From positions 310,001 to 374,000 of the forward strand of contig JAEUBA010000007.1 in the NCBI GenBank assembly GCA_018257865.1: DNA of 64,000 nt, in the 5' to 3' direction. The notes under the pieces were generated by a model, which worked only from the letters and a program-made list of their open reading frames with translations, made no database searches and was not told the origin of the DNA. Of this stretch, positions 34,798 through 46,636 are shown piece by piece; position 1 is the first letter of the stretch, and each line of letters opens with the position of its first letter. The position numbers and the translations under genes are program-made. Origin of the DNA: Stereocaulon alpinum (Eukaryota; Ascomycota; Lecanoromycetes; Lecanorales; Stereocaulaceae).

Positions 34798-36615
34798 TAA
34801 TTAAATCTATTACTCTTTATTATCTTATATATAATTAAAGCTAAATTCGCGCTAGATACCTAGAGAGTATAAGTTAAGTATATACTAAGGTAAAACTAAA
34901 TCTACCTACTAAGCTCGTCCCCGCTAGATAGCTAAGCTATTTCTATTTTCGAATAAGAGCTATAAGCTAGTCTTTAATATTAAGACTTTAGTAGACTATT
35001 TATAGTATAGTTATAGCGTCCCTAGTTTACTAATTAAGGCTTAAGAGTAGTAGAGAGATAATAAACTAGCCTTAAGAAGTTTATTACCTAATAATAATAT
35101 ATATTTAATATATACTCTACTTACGTATAGTAAGATTAAGAATATTATACTAATTAATAATATTAACTACTTCCTTTATAATATCCTTAGATATCTTAGT
35201 AGGATATAGTAGATAATAAGTATATAACCTATATATAGTTAGTAGTAGGAATAGAAATTAATCCTAATATTTTAGAATATAGAGGTTAAATTAGATATTA
35301 TACTTCTATAACTAAACTTTTCTAGGTCCTTAAGGATAATTATACCTAAGATATACTTAAATTATATTTAGTTAAACTTATCGTAAATCTTACGCCTCGC
35401 TTACGTAGTACCTATAAAAGTATATTCTTATAATACTAACTAAACCCCCTTAGAGATAAGTATTCGAAGATATTAAATATTAATCTAAGTACTTATAGCA
35501 GCTATAGCTTTTATAGTATACTAAGGTTCTAAGTTACTTAAAAGCTAGTACCTAAGGAAATACGTCTATTTAGGTTTAGTAGATATTTAGTATATTATAG
35601 GTATATACTAACTCCGTTACGTTCGAATACTATAGGTCTTTAACCTTCGTATATAGGTATCTTAATCTCTAAATAAATATAGGATATACTATACTTATTC
35701 TAAATATAAAGAAAAGTATAGTACTAGTCCTTAGTATTTATCTAAAGCCTCTTATTAATAGGAATACTACTAGATTTATAACTAAATCTCCGTCGGAGCT
35801 TATTAATATCCTCTAATTTAACGCGATTATATACTAAGTATAGGCGAAGTATATCCTTATATATATATTAGTAGTATTTAATTCTACTATATTTAAAAGA
35901 CTAATAGTATCCTTTTATATATTCGTCTTTCCTATTCTTAGTTAAGATTTTAATTATTATAGAATTAATATAATTAACTTAAGTTATCCTAAATTAGATC
36001 TAACTTAGTATAAGCTTAGTATATACTTATTATATACTCTATATACCTTTAATATATACTGCGAGATAATTAGGCGAAGGTTAAGTAGATTAGTTCGGTT
36101 AAATATAGACTTAAGATAGATAAAATAAAGGATCCCCTCTTCTTATATTATTAGGTATTCCGGAATATCGAAATAATCTTATATCTTAGTAATAATAACT
36201 CTTTTATAACTATTTAAGCTAACTATAAGACCCTATTCTATAACTATACTCTATATATATTTAGTATATATAGAGTAGTATATCTTAGATAGCGCTATAC
36301 CTTAGATAACCTTATTATCTAAAGTATAGGGTAATTATTATCCTCCTTCTCCTCCCCCTAACTTTATTTAGTATTAGTATCCTTTTCCTAGCTATCTTCC
36401 TTATTATTACTATCTATACTATAGGGTTAAGGTAGCTTTAGGTACTAGGAGATTTAGCCTATATTTAATATAAGCTAAGGATATATATACTAGGATTCTA
36501 TTTAGCTAGTAGGAGATAGTATCCTTAGCTAAGGTAGGCGGGTTAATTAATAGTATTATTAATATTATATATACCCTACGTATATATAAAGTATATACGT
36601 ACCTTATATAGGTGT

Positions 36616-36725
36616 AAAAGCTTATCTAGGGTAGAATAAAAATTTAAAATCTCTACCCCAGCTAAGGTTCAGCCGAATCTAATCTTTCTACCCCAGCGGA
36701 ACTTTTTTCTACCCTTGCCGAGCTG
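36616..36725 (-). repeat. Right terminal inverted repeat
   Basis: Read on the minus strand it begins CAGCTCGGCAAGGGTAGAAA, matching the left end except for transitions. It carries the same GGGGTAGAA motifs and the same inner TAGATAAGCTTTT. It is about 20 bp longer than the left repeat because of an insertion between the second and third motif. Confidence 0.85.
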
Positions 36726-37063
36726 TAACCCGCGGTCACACCACTCAGCCCGTGATCGCTGATCGGTTCCCAATTCACTATGATCTACAACGATATCGAT
36801 CCTTCAGCCAACGGAGGATTCATAATGACGCATGTTCGGCATGTAACCACACTTCGACATATGTCAAATGAATCTCACACTGCCCGAGGGCGTCACATAA
36901 CACGGCCCAACGTTCGAACACTTGCTTAGCCTTACACACAACGTTACGAATCTGGGACTCGCTAACTACCTGCAACGATCTTCCTTCTCCCCCCCTCGTT
37001 ATCCTCACTTCCAAGCAGTGAGTGCGATGAAATTGAATTCTTTCGACTGTGCCGTCAGGTATC
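36726..37063. other. Short spacer between transposon and membrane-protein gene
   Basis: 338 bp of normal composition. It must hold the promoter and 5' UTR of the 37064 gene. A possible 3' splice site (GTCAG, 37055-37059) lies just before the start codon, so a 5' UTR intron or coding exon upstream is possible. Confidence 0.45.
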
Positions 37064-38782
37064 ATGCCTTCCTCGACTGCAGTGGAATTGACAAAGTTTC
37101 TGAATCATGGTCATGAAACCTCGGGAAAAGACCTCCTTCGACCATACGAAAAGTCATTCATTACACGCAACATCTGCATTATTGTCTTGATATGGGCCTG
37201 GATTGGAACACTCGCTTCCCTCGTTGGTGCCACACTAAGTTTCACCATCGGGAAACCCTCTCTACGAGGTAACATTGTCACTCGGTTGAGCAGTAACGCT
37301 TCGACATACATTCCTCTCCTCTTCTCACTCGCGTTCACCATGCTCTACGAGGGTACGGGACTTCTGCATACGGCCTCACTTCGCTGGTCGCTTTGGCATG
37401 AAGGACGTTTACACAGCAACACCAATCTCAGGCTTTTCACAAGTTCGAGGCTGAAAGGCCCGAACTCATGGTATACCAACCTTGTACTCATCACATCCAT
37501 CATCCTGTGTTACGTCGCTGTGGGTCAAGTGCTTTTCAATGATGAGGGATTGGCTGGAAGGAACGGGCGAGATCCCACCAATGGGTCCACCTTTCTTGAG
37601 GGCGTTGCCTTTGCTGCGCTTGCTATCGGCCTATTCTGCCAGTCTGCTATCACAACTTGGGCCCTGATATGCGCCAAGGGCACTGTTGCTAGTTGGGAAT
37701 CCGACCCACTCAATAACGCACTGGCATGCTTGAAAAGCCCACCGCAACGTCCTGATACTGTCGGAGAGGACAATTTTGGACCGCGTACATCTTCGTTAAT
37801 CTCCTCTCCCACTAACCCCTTGTCCTCTCCCACTGTACCCCTGCGGCGACAGGCGAACGTATACGAGATTTCAGTCTCTGCCACGCGCGTTATGTATGGC
37901 CTCTGGCTCGTCTTCCTGACAACTCTCGTCTGGGCCATCACGATCTACTTCCTCACTCGTGCCCATGGTGTCCCACAACGTATTGGCTCTGGATTTTTGA
38001 TCTCATCAGGTATTCTGACGATCAATATGCTCCCGAAAGACGCCGATCCGCCTCAAGCTGCTTTAGACATATTCTCCCTGCTTTTCGTCTTTGCCTTCCA
38101 AACCTACTTGACCGTCGGACTCCATTGCGCGGAGCTTATCGTGAACGTCAGCCGCGACGAGGATGCTTGGCGAGATGCTAATAAGCTACATGGGAAAGGG
38201 GCCCAATTGTCCTTGAGCGCCGTTGCGACTGCATTCGCCAGTTGGAAAACGATCGTCCTGTTCCTCTTCAAAGCCTCCGTCCACTGGGTGTTCGGCCGGT
38301 GCATGAGAGGGGGTGGTACATCCAGGACGGTCGACTTCTATATCGGACCTTTGTGGATTCTAACAGCCCTCACATTCGCACTGGCAGCTTTCGGGACCTT
38401 TCTTGCCTTTCACAGGCCACCTGGGCCTCAGCCCGCAGCTTACGGGCAGTTGGAGACCCTAGCTGCCTTGATCGACGACTGGGCGGTGGAAGGCGAGAAC
38501 TTGTATTGGGGAGACAAAGGTCCAGGAGCCCAGCCTGGCACTCGACTCGCTGGGACAAGCGGAGATAAGACAAAGTTGGGCCCGATCAATTACGAATGCC
38601 GTTATCAATTTATGCATGACAGAGGTGTTGCGACTTCAAAAGAGTTACACCTTTCCGATAGCGTTGCAACGGTCGAAGAAACACCGGCTTCTGACACGGA
38701 GGCGGACATTGGTGAATCATCGCCATTAGTCGAGACGCGCCCGCCCTCACCATCACTCTATGCGAAGTCTCCTGTTCAATAA
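37064..38782 (+). CDS. Multi-pass membrane protein of unknown function
   Basis: Single-exon frame of 572 aa from the ATG at 37064 (MPSSTAVELTKFLNHGHETS). About eight hydrophobic segments are visible, near residues 36-60, 82-100, 138-157, 178-204, 277-298, 334-353, 394-410 and 428-449. A Ser/Pro-rich loop (about 225-262) splits them into two sets of four, and the C-terminal 120 residues are hydrophilic, ending in a Glu/Ser/Pro-rich tail. I know no signature that fits: it lacks the MFS, ABC and amino-acid-permease motifs. Similar orphan membrane proteins are common in ascomycetes. The low-complexity tail suggests cytosolic regulation, but this is inference. The gene is intact although the RIP-altered transposon lies only 338 bp upstream. 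Confidence 0.72.
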   Translation: MPSSTAVELTKFLNHGHETSGKDLLRPYEKSFITRNICIIVLIWAWIGTLASLVGATLSFTIGKPSLRGNIVTRLSSNASTYIPLLFSLAFTMLYEGTGLLHTASLRWSLWHEGRLHSNTNLRLFTSSRLKGPNSWYTNLVLITSIILCYVAVGQVLFNDEGLAGRNGRDPTNGSTFLEGVAFAALAIGLFCQSAITTWALICAKGTVASWESDPLNNALACLKSPPQRPDTVGEDNFGPRTSSLISSPTNPLSSPTVPLRRQANVYEISVSATRVMYGLWLVFLTTLVWAITIYFLTRAHGVPQRIGSGFLISSGILTINMLPKDADPPQAALDIFSLLFVFAFQTYLTVGLHCAELIVNVSRDEDAWRDANKLHGKGAQLSLSAVATAFASWKTIVLFLFKASVHWVFGRCMRGGGTSRTVDFYIGPLWILTALTFALAAFGTFLAFHRPPGPQPAAYGQLETLAALIDDWAVEGENLYWGDKGPGAQPGTRLAGTSGDKTKLGPINYECRYQFMHDRGVATSKELHLSDSVATVEETPASDTEADIGESSPLVETRPPSPSLYAKSPVQ

Positions 38783-40337
38783 GATTCACGTTGTTAATTT
38801 TCCAGCGGTACCATGCGAAAATGATCAATATGGTCTTGGGCTAATGAGATGTTCTTTGGGCACCAAGATATGACATGTATCAGTATAATGAAAGGATCTC
38901 GTGATTAATATCTAAGTGTCTCACATGAGGATATAGCGATCTCAAAACATGCAAGAACTTCTACACAACACACGTCAAACTCCCTGATGCCATGTTTGTA
39001 CAGCCTGGTGACCTGTTTCGAAGACAATCACACCCTCCGATATTCTCTTCTCTGCATCTATCTCTGGTGCGCAGCTTCCACGATTGAAATACTGTGAACA
39101 TGCCCCGAGAATATCAGGTAGATCAGTCCTCAGCAGCTACTATCCACTTCCCATTCCCCACCTTCAAAGCTATCATTGCGAAACATAGGCGCTGCGTAAC
39201 CGCAGTTCACCGTACCCCGCAAGCCATACATACCTTAGCTATCCCTACTCAATCGCTCCAAAAACCCTTCCATTACATACATGTGGCCAAAACGCGCAAG
39301 AAGTCCCTACCCAATAGCATCCCCCGATGCATCAAACTTCCATCCCACCACTTACGCGAATGAACCCAAGACACATCCTGTGCTACCAACCCCTACCGCC
39401 TAAAATGTCTCAGATATGTAGAGAACCCCTCTGTATCAAAACCTCCATCTCTACCGAGCTAAAACCCGAAAAGAACCCACTTTGCGTAACATCCCTCCAC
39501 GCCTCCAGCGAGCCCAGCCTTCTTGGGTATATCTTATCTCAAACTACTTCGAGCTATGAGTGTACAGTAAAGTAGGTCGATAGAGTTTTGCTTGAGAAGC
39601 CATGGATCTCATCACGCGTTTCAAAGCCCCATATAATACGAGCATTAACGATGAGAGACTGTGAATAGTCAATGCAAGGTACTGGGAATTGTGTTCTTTG
39701 AAAAGATGGGCTATGTTCGGTAGGCAAGGCTGTTCGTCGGACACTGTTGGGGTCTCGATGGAATCTCTAATGGCTATGGCTGTGGCTGTGGCTGCCGTTC
39801 AGGCTGGTGCTTTTTTTTGGAAGTCCGTTCTGAACGTGAATGTTGGACAGTGTTGTGGCGGTATAGCTATAAGACAAGGCGTACATACAGCAGGATATTG
39901 AGTCATATCCGGCGTACTTGGATTCGAAGCCGAGTGACTGAAGATGTGAAGGGGCGTGTTTTACAATGCTATTGTCCGTTTCGACTCCCTAATCCGTATG
40001 CCCGCTGAAGGATCAGCTTTCCTGGACATATTTTGCAAGACAATTCTTCACAGGTCACGGGAAGTCAGCTTCGGCTTCGCCTGTGTGTGGAGGAATCCGA
40101 ATGGGAAGGCATGGTATGTTATGTAGACGGGGAAAGATGCAAAATCGGCTTTTCGATGATGGAGAGGTCAAATTAGACGAACCGAGAGGGGCAACAGGCA
40201 TGAAGTATAGTCAAGAGGGGTTTGCAGCTACGTATGAAGAGAACCTTCAAGTTCGAGTGCCAACGTTAATGGGTAAACGCTGACTATCATGCAACGCTAA
40301 TAAACACCCGGCAATGCCGCATACGCAATGAACACTC
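38783..40337. other. Long intergenic stretch, no gene recognised
   Basis: 1.55 kb of convergent spacer between the membrane protein and BZZ1. Frames such as 39094-39363 (+) are basic and low in quality. A GGCTTCGAATCC-like match at about 39920 was checked as a tRNA B-box and rejected. Confidence 0.5.
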
Positions 40338-42772
40338 TCAAACCTCTTGGATATAGTTTGCAGGAACACTTTTCGTCAGCCCTCCCTTTTCCACATCAGC
40401 CCATCCGTCACCGCCATCTTTGTTCACAAGAACGAATCTCTCGCCCCCACTCATGCTCCATTCGGCATTACTTCTTGCTTCGTAATCGTACAACGCCTCA
40501 ACATATTTCAGTTTCTTAGCTCCTCGCTTTGGTGCTACGGCAGGACCTTTCTTCTTGCCTGGTATGCTGCCTGCTAGCGAGGCGGAGGAGCTGGAATAGG
40601 ATGAGATGGGTCGTTCAGAAGATGATGGCGTAGGGAGGAACTCGAGGTAAGAGGTCGGGACGAGACCGGTGCTGTGAGAACTTAGTCGGACTGTTGTCCA
40701 ACCACCATCTGAATTGCGTCAGCTATGATTACATATGACTGGGCTGATTATGCTCACCATCCGGTTCAATGATAGTGACCTCGTCACCCTCATCCACTGT
40801 CACTTCACCATCTGATGTTGCTTGATACGCGTAATTCATCTTCGCTCTTCGTTCTGCTGGATGTGAAGTACTTGGGACGCTTCCACTTGGAGGATTGGCG
40901 GGCATTTCGCTTATATACTGAGTAGGAGGTGGGGCAACAATTCGATTCTTTCTCAATGTTGCAGGCTTGCTCGCAACTGGCTGGGGTCCGCCAGCTACGT
41001 CCAGCGTCGGTTCTTCGTTGGGCTGTCTTCCTGAGACAGATCTGTTTGCACTTGCGGCATAGCCTGAGCTGAGGGTATCCATTGTGTTGCTCCTGCTCAA
41101 TGCTGGGAGTTCGCTAACACCATCGTGCTGACCCCCGTTAGTCTGAGGAGGAGCAGCTTTCGATGCTGCCTGTCTCTCTACCTTCAGTCTTTTCTTATCC
41201 TCTTTTGACTGCTCTCCTGGACATTCGGCAGGGACTTTGAGCTCGCATTTACTGTGACATGTATAACCGCAAACTCGACAGTCAAACCCTTTCGCTGATA
41301 ACCCCCAAATCCTTTCGCCGCAGAGGTCGCAATTAGTAGGTACTTTAAACGTCTGGGACTTGAATTGATGGTTTTGGGCCCCGAGTGATACGTCGCCAAC
41401 GGTTGATGTGATTGTATGAGTTTCGACTTCGGCAGTCAGTCGCTTGCGTTCGGCTTGATGAAGGGTTTCTTGTAAGGAGAACATGGCCTTCACAAGTTCC
41501 ACTTCGTCTCGTTTATCTCTCCCTTCTCTTATGCTTCGCCGTATCCGTTTGATGTTGTCAACTTCTCGCCTTTTATTGTCAACCTCTTGCTTCAGCTCCC
41601 GCAGTTGGCCTTTGCTTTTGCTGAGTAAGTTTCTCAAGTAGATCTTGGCCGTCTCATCAGTAGCCATTGCACTGTCGTCGAGCCAGACCGGGCTTGGCTC
41701 GAACACCATATCCTGGGGTTCATGCCATGGTGCTACATTATGTCTTACAAACATCATCGAGTCTAGCTTAGGATCATTGCGCGGGATCTCGGAGCCGAGA
41801 TGATGTAGATGATCTGTGCTTCGAGCGAGGGTGGATGTTTCAAGCTGAACAGCAAGTGACCACAGTGAGTTGACCTGGTTAACTCGAGTCTCCGAGAGGT
41901 CTTGTAAACTCTAGGAATCAGTTAGGACGTATGTAGGAGGTAATGACAGGGGCATTGGACCTCTTACGTCTAGCAGCTCGGGAACGTATTCGTGGTAATA
42001 CTTCGACTTTTGTTGATTTGTCACATTTATGTTGATCAAGTAGGTATTCTATCATCGTCAGCACATTTGTATCCTTCTCCCGAGACCGATCCTGCTGCCT
42101 TCACCGTGGACAGCCTTACCTTCACGTTGTGCATATCCATAATCTGCTGTTGATAGGCGCTCTGAGCTTTGTTCTTGCCATGATCGAATGAGGATTCGGT
42201 CTTCTTTCGCCGGTTCTCCACTTCCTGGCACGCTCCATCATATCGGCCTTTGATCTTCTTCAGATCTCCATATGACATGTCTCGTTCTCTTTCCAACTTA
42301 GACGCGTACTCCGCATGACTCTTCCGTAGTTCTTCGTAGCGAGCGGCAAGATTTTTGAGGGGGTCTGCTATTTGTAGGATAAGTTCGGCGGAGCATCTAT
42401 CATGCTCGGCGGCTCTTGACTCGAGGACGGAGAGCTGTGTAGTCCAAGTAGTCAAGGAAGCACTGCAGCAAGTGTATCAGTACTGCGGCCCAGAAGCATA
42501 GGGACCCAGACTCGCCATTCTAATGATCCGGGCGTTAAGCTTGGTGTATCGCCCACACTCAAGCTGCTAGACCTTTTTGATTTCTTCTCAAAGTTCTTCT
42601 TTGCCAAGCCATAAAGCTTGGAGCTGTATTCTTTTTCGATTGCTGCTCGCTCCCTGTAGAACTGTTGTATATCATCGAGCCACGCAATTCCGTTTGAGAT
42701 CCAAGCATTGACAGGTTTGAAGCCGTCTTTCAATTCAGCGCCAAATCTCGGCGCTATGTCCACTTCAGCCAT
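40338..42772 (-). CDS. BZZ1: Bzz1-type F-BAR, C1 and SH3 protein
   Basis: Five exons (42772-42516, 42462-42120, 42048-41968, 41910-40758, 40708-40338) give 734 aa. Introns are 53, 71, 57 and 49 bp. The first is a GC-AG intron (donor GCGAGT, acceptor CTGCAG); no GT donor gives the right phase. An F-BAR domain fills residues about 1-280 (FGAELKDGFKPVNAWISNGI; KNTYLINININVT-like core NTYLININVTNQQKSKYYHE). A C1 zinc finger lies at about 408-457 (H, then CDLCGERIWG, CRVCGYTCHSKC, AECPG). Two SH3 domains close the protein (MNYAYQATSDGEVTVDEGDE and VEALYDYEARSNAEWSMSGG). Bzz1 binds Las17/WASP and drives actin assembly at endocytic sites. The gene is divergent from DBP5. Confidence 0.94.
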
Positions 42773-43375
42773 CGCAATTGCATGGCTCAGAACAGCTCAT
42801 CAACGAAGAGTTTGTGTATTCGGAGAGGCGATGATATGACGAAGATAATAAAGAGCGGGAGGATTGAAGCCCATCCAAAGATGCTCAGAAAGTATTGAAA
42901 TGTGAACGCGAGTGCAGGAACAGCAAAGACCAGGGCCTCGTCAACCCAATCGTTATCCATTGACCTGTGATCGTCAGCACCCGGCGCTAACTGTTAAAGG
43001 CAAAGTGCCCGGAAGGTTAAGCAGCCTGCAGGTCTGCTAGCTTCAGAATAATGCCCACCTTATTTGCTTTAATATCTTTGAACAATCTATATATGTAGTC
43101 GTTGTACTTGTAATATAGACGATTCCAGAGTGCGAATGTGTGTTTCTATCCAATGCCAAGACACTAGGCGATAGCTCGTGACAAAACCCACAAATTTGTG
43201 TTACCTCGCCTGTTCTCGTTCCTTTTTCGGCCTTGTGGACAAAATATCAATCTTCTGTGTTTCGACAGCTTGCGTAAACAACAAGCATCTAGCTACTGAG
43301 CATCTGCTGTTCTTTCTTTACAAAATACCTCCCTGAGGCAGACTTGGGACAAAACTATTGGACGCGAAATCCACG
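42773..43375. promoter_or_regulatory. Divergent promoter region of BZZ1 and DBP5
   Basis: 603 bp between two divergent start codons. No named element can be assigned. Confidence 0.4.
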
Positions 43376-45149
43376 ATGGCTTCACTGGAGGATCGTATCT
43401 CCAAACCTCAGGAGGGCCAGACTGCGGGTGATGCAGAAGCTTCTACTGGTACGAACACTGCTAAGCCTACCTCTGCAGCTGGGGAAACAGGATCTTGGGC
43501 GGACGAGACTTCTGCTGCAGACACTAATTCAGGACCTTCTACAGTAGAGGCCAAAGCTGAGAAGGAGATGAGCAGCTTGTCCAGAGCTCAGACTGATGGG
43601 GCCTCCAGCGAACAGCGCGGAACCTCTGGAATTTACGAGCCCAGCTATGAAGTTGATGTCCAGCTCAGCGATCTGCAGAAAGATTCTGGCAATCCGCTTC
43701 ATTCCATCAAATCATTCGAAGAACTTGGCTTGTGAGTCAGACCATACTATACTACCTACCTGCAGTCTGACAAAATCATAAGGGACGAGAAAATCTTGCA
43801 AGGAATCTACCAAATGCGTTTCACTAAGCCTTCCAAGATCCAGGAGAAGGCTCTGCCTCTTCTGTTGATCAATCCACCCCAGAATATGATTGGCCAATCT
43901 CAATCAGGAACCGGAAAGACTGCTGCCTTCGTTCTCAACATATTAGCTCGCCTTGATTTCTCTGATAGTATGGTCAATAAGCCTCAAGCGATGGTGCTTG
44001 CTCCAAGCCGCGAGCTTGCACGTCAAATCATGGGAGTCTGCCAAGTTATGGGTCAAGCCCTTGACCGTTTGAAAGTGGAAGCTTCGATCCCTGTCGAAAA
44101 AGCGGAGCGTGGGAAACAAATCACCGGCCAAATCGTCGTCGGCACTCCAGGAACCACTATGGATCTAATCCGGCGTCGTCAATTGGATGCCACCAATATC
44201 AAGATCCTTGTACTTGATGAAGCAGACAATATGTTGGATCAACAGGGCCTTGGCGATCAGTGCATCCGCGTTAAGCAGTAAGTCTATCCTTGGCCGAAGT
44301 TATGCATCCAACTGACCCAAGTTCAAGTCTACTGCCCAGGAATGTTCAGGTTGTTTTGTTCTCAGCTACGTTCCCTGATCATGTCGTAGAATATGCCACA
44401 AAATTCGCTCCCAGCTCCAACACAATCACTCTCCGACACGAGGAGCTTACTGTTGATGGCATCAAACAGCTGTACCTTGATTGTCCAACTGAGACAGACA
44501 AGTACGATTCATTGATACGTCTTTACGGGCTCATGACTATTGGATCATCTATCATCTTCGTGAGAGTAAGCTGTTGCCACTTGGGGATGGGTTGCCTGAG
44601 CTAATAACCTTCAGACTCGTAAGACTGCTCTTGAAATTGAGAGACGTATGAATGAAGAAGGCCACACGGTTGCTTGCCTTACTGGTGAATTCGATGGATC
44701 TCAGCGTGATGTCATCATCGACTCCTTCCGCTCTGGTCAATCTAAAGTCTTGATCGCCACAAATGTCCTCGCTCGCGGTATTGATGTCCAAACAGTGTCC
44801 CTCGTCATCAACTACGTAGGTTGCCACTGTGTTGTCTTCTTTGCATTAGCTGACTGCTGTGTAGGATCTGCCGGACGACGGACGTGGCCATGCTGACCCT
44901 CAAACCTATCTTCATCGTATCGGACGGACTGGACGCTTCGGACGTGTGGGTGTCTCTATCAGCCTGATTACCGGTCCGCGGAGCTATGAAATGATCAGAG
45001 AAATCGCAGATTTCTTCGCAGTCGAGATGACCTCGCTTCCACATGACGATTGGGACAAGGTCGAGACTATCATCAAGAAGGTCATTAAGAGCACCCGCGC
45101 TAGCGCAGATTACAACAAGGCTGGTAAATCAGCCGAAATCAACATGTGA
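43376..45149 (+). CDS. DBP5: DEAD-box RNA helicase Dbp5 (mRNA export)
   Basis: Five exons (43376-43731, 43783-44277, 44328-44565, 44615-44815, 44865-45149) give 524 aa; the four introns are all 49-51 bp. The start MASLEDRISKPQEGQ was preferred over an upstream in-frame ATG. About 90 acidic, Ser/Thr-rich residues precede the helicase core. Motifs: SFEELGLDEKIL with the Q motif SKIQEKALPLLL, QSQSGTGKTAAF (Walker A), LVLDEADNML (DEAD), FSATFPDHV (SAT), VLIATNVLARGIDV and YLHRIGRTGRFGR. RVKHLLPRNVQVVLFSATF appears only after splicing of intron 2. Dbp5 acts at the cytoplasmic face of the nuclear pore, where Gle1 and Nup159 help it strip proteins from exported mRNA. Confidence 0.96.
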
Positions 45150-45695
45150 GCATGAATCTAGATTAGCACACACTAAATCATCATGTCACCGAGCATTCTT
45201 TGTATGCTAATTCCAGGCGGACGAATGGTGGAGCACTATTCCAGAATCACAGTCTTGTACAGTGGCGGACGAACAAATTAGCAATTTCTAGGCCGGCATC
45301 AAACGGGACGAAACGCTAATTATATACGACTTTCGCAGGGGATGATGGTTTCGTATCACTCTCAAGAATTGGTAACATTGACGGACTCATGATGAGATGG
45401 CTACGATTTTTCGCACGAAGGCGATTGCATGCATGGACAGGCGATGGGCGCTGAACAAAGCTTCAGCACAATTGCAGAGGGTTTCACTATCACGTTGCTC
45501 GGCTTCGGCAACGGCACTGACACAGATAGACTTCAGCAAGCAAAACAAAAGCTTTGAGCTAAATGGCTCTCTTCACACAAATACGATCAAGACTGGTATC
45601 ACAACATATCCGGTTTAACTTGCACGAAACCAAAAGCATTGAATCCCAGCATTCCCTCATACCGTCTTGAAGATCCCACGACTTAGTGTTCCACT
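45150..45695. other. Convergent spacer, no gene recognised
   Basis: 546 bp between DBP5 and the dienelactone hydrolase gene. A short frame at 45397-45618 has no recognisable feature. Confidence 0.5.
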
Positions 45696-46636
45696 TCATG
45701 TCCTCCCCTTTACCAACCACCTCCCGAAGAACTCTACAGCCTGATCCTCCGCCAACTGCCCCCTAGCCTTCTCCTCCTCATCTCCCGGATTTCCCCTAAC
45801 AGCGAACCCATGCCTCGCCCCCTCAATAACATTCATCTCGAACTTTCCCTCTCCATACTCTTTCTCCTTCGCAGCAAAAATTTCTTTGATTTTCTCCATA
45901 TGGTGCGGCTTTAGCTGAATATCCCGCGTGCCATTACTTATACATAGCGGCAACTTGACCTTCTCGAGATCTGTGGGCATCACTAATTGAGACGGGTGCG
46001 CCGTATATCCAGCATCGATCAAAGAGGCGCCAGAGGCGGTTTTATGTTCATCAGCGCAAAGGAGAACAACATATTTGCCGCCCCAGCAGAAGCCGGCTGC
46101 GCCAATAGGGAGATTCGTGGAGGTACGAAGGGCAGTGAAGAAGGAGAGAATGCGTGGTTCGGTTACGGACTGTCGGACAAAATAGACCCAAGGGAGGAAT
46201 TGTGTTATGACTCCGAGGCCGGGGAGGCTGGAAGGTGGAGACCATTAGCTTCGTAGGCTGGAGCGGGGAATCGAAACCAGATCGGAAGAGGAGAGGAAGG
46301 AGTAGGGTACATTTTTTGATAGAGAGGCACTGCTGGGTTCGCGACTGTACTTATTGAATTCAGCGCACTTGCATCGATCATGGAGCCATCCATGAAATCG
46401 GGCAGATAAACCGTCAGGCCTCCCCTCTCCGCGTACCGATCTGCCAATACCCTCGCATTGACGAGTTTCCAGCCAAACGCATCTGGTATGATGACGACAA
46501 TTCCTTTTGGCGTGACTCCATTGGGAGGTTCAGTCACGTAGGTTGCGAGGCCATGGATTGTTTCTTCGCGGCCGGCTGGGGTTCCTTCGTGGAGGGTGCC
46601 GGATACGCAGTCTTTGCAGGGCATTGAGGCTGCCAT
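45696..46636 (-). CDS. Dienelactone hydrolase family protein
   Basis: Two exons (46636-46311, 46227-45696) give 285 aa. The 83-bp intron (46228-46310, GTACCC to CCTTCCAG, branch GCTAAT, phase 2) is inferred from phase and from the alpha/beta-hydrolase pattern; without it the frame breaks. The protein starts MAASMPCKDCVSGTLHEGTP, then GLATYVTEPPNG and GIVVIIPDAFGW, typical of fungal DLH proteins. The catalytic triad is visible: Cys in GAAGFCWGGKYV (about 156), Asp in NGTRDIQL, and His in EGARHGFAVRG. These enzymes open cyclic dienelactones or related esters in aromatic breakdown; the substrate here is unknown. M5 is an alternative start. It is divergent from the methionine sulfoxide reductase gene. 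Confidence 0.9.

Larger units (their letters stand above)
32030..36725. mobile_element. RIP-degraded TIR DNA transposon (4.7 kb, TA target duplication)
   Basis: The block is flanked by TA on both sides (32028-32029 and 36726-36727) and by imperfect terminal inverted repeats. The outer 42 bp of the TIRs differ at 3 positions, all transitions. The interior is extremely AT-rich: from 32101 to about 33600 I could find essentially no TpG and one CpA, while TpA is everywhere. That is the mark of RIP (CpA to TpA on both strands). No frame of 60 codons survives, so the transposase cannot be classed. TA duplication and the inferred TIR start CAGCTC suit a Tc1/mariner-pogo type element, but 4.7 kb is long for one, so nested insertions are likely. 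Other TA-duplicating superfamilies are not excluded. Confidence 0.85.

Noticed and set aside
32030..36725. AT-rich block as a centromere or mitochondrial insertion
   Set aside because: The TA duplication, inverted repeats and near-absence of CpA/TpG fit a RIP-degraded transposon better, and no mitochondrial gene is seen.
39900..39935. tRNA B-box-like match on the minus strand (GGCTTCGAATCC)
   Set aside because: The flanking bases do not form a T-stem, and no A-box or acceptor stem is present at the right distance.
46228..46310. Apparent frameshift in the dienelactone hydrolase gene
   Set aside because: An 83-bp intron with proper donor, branch site and acceptor restores frame and family pattern, so the gene is intact.
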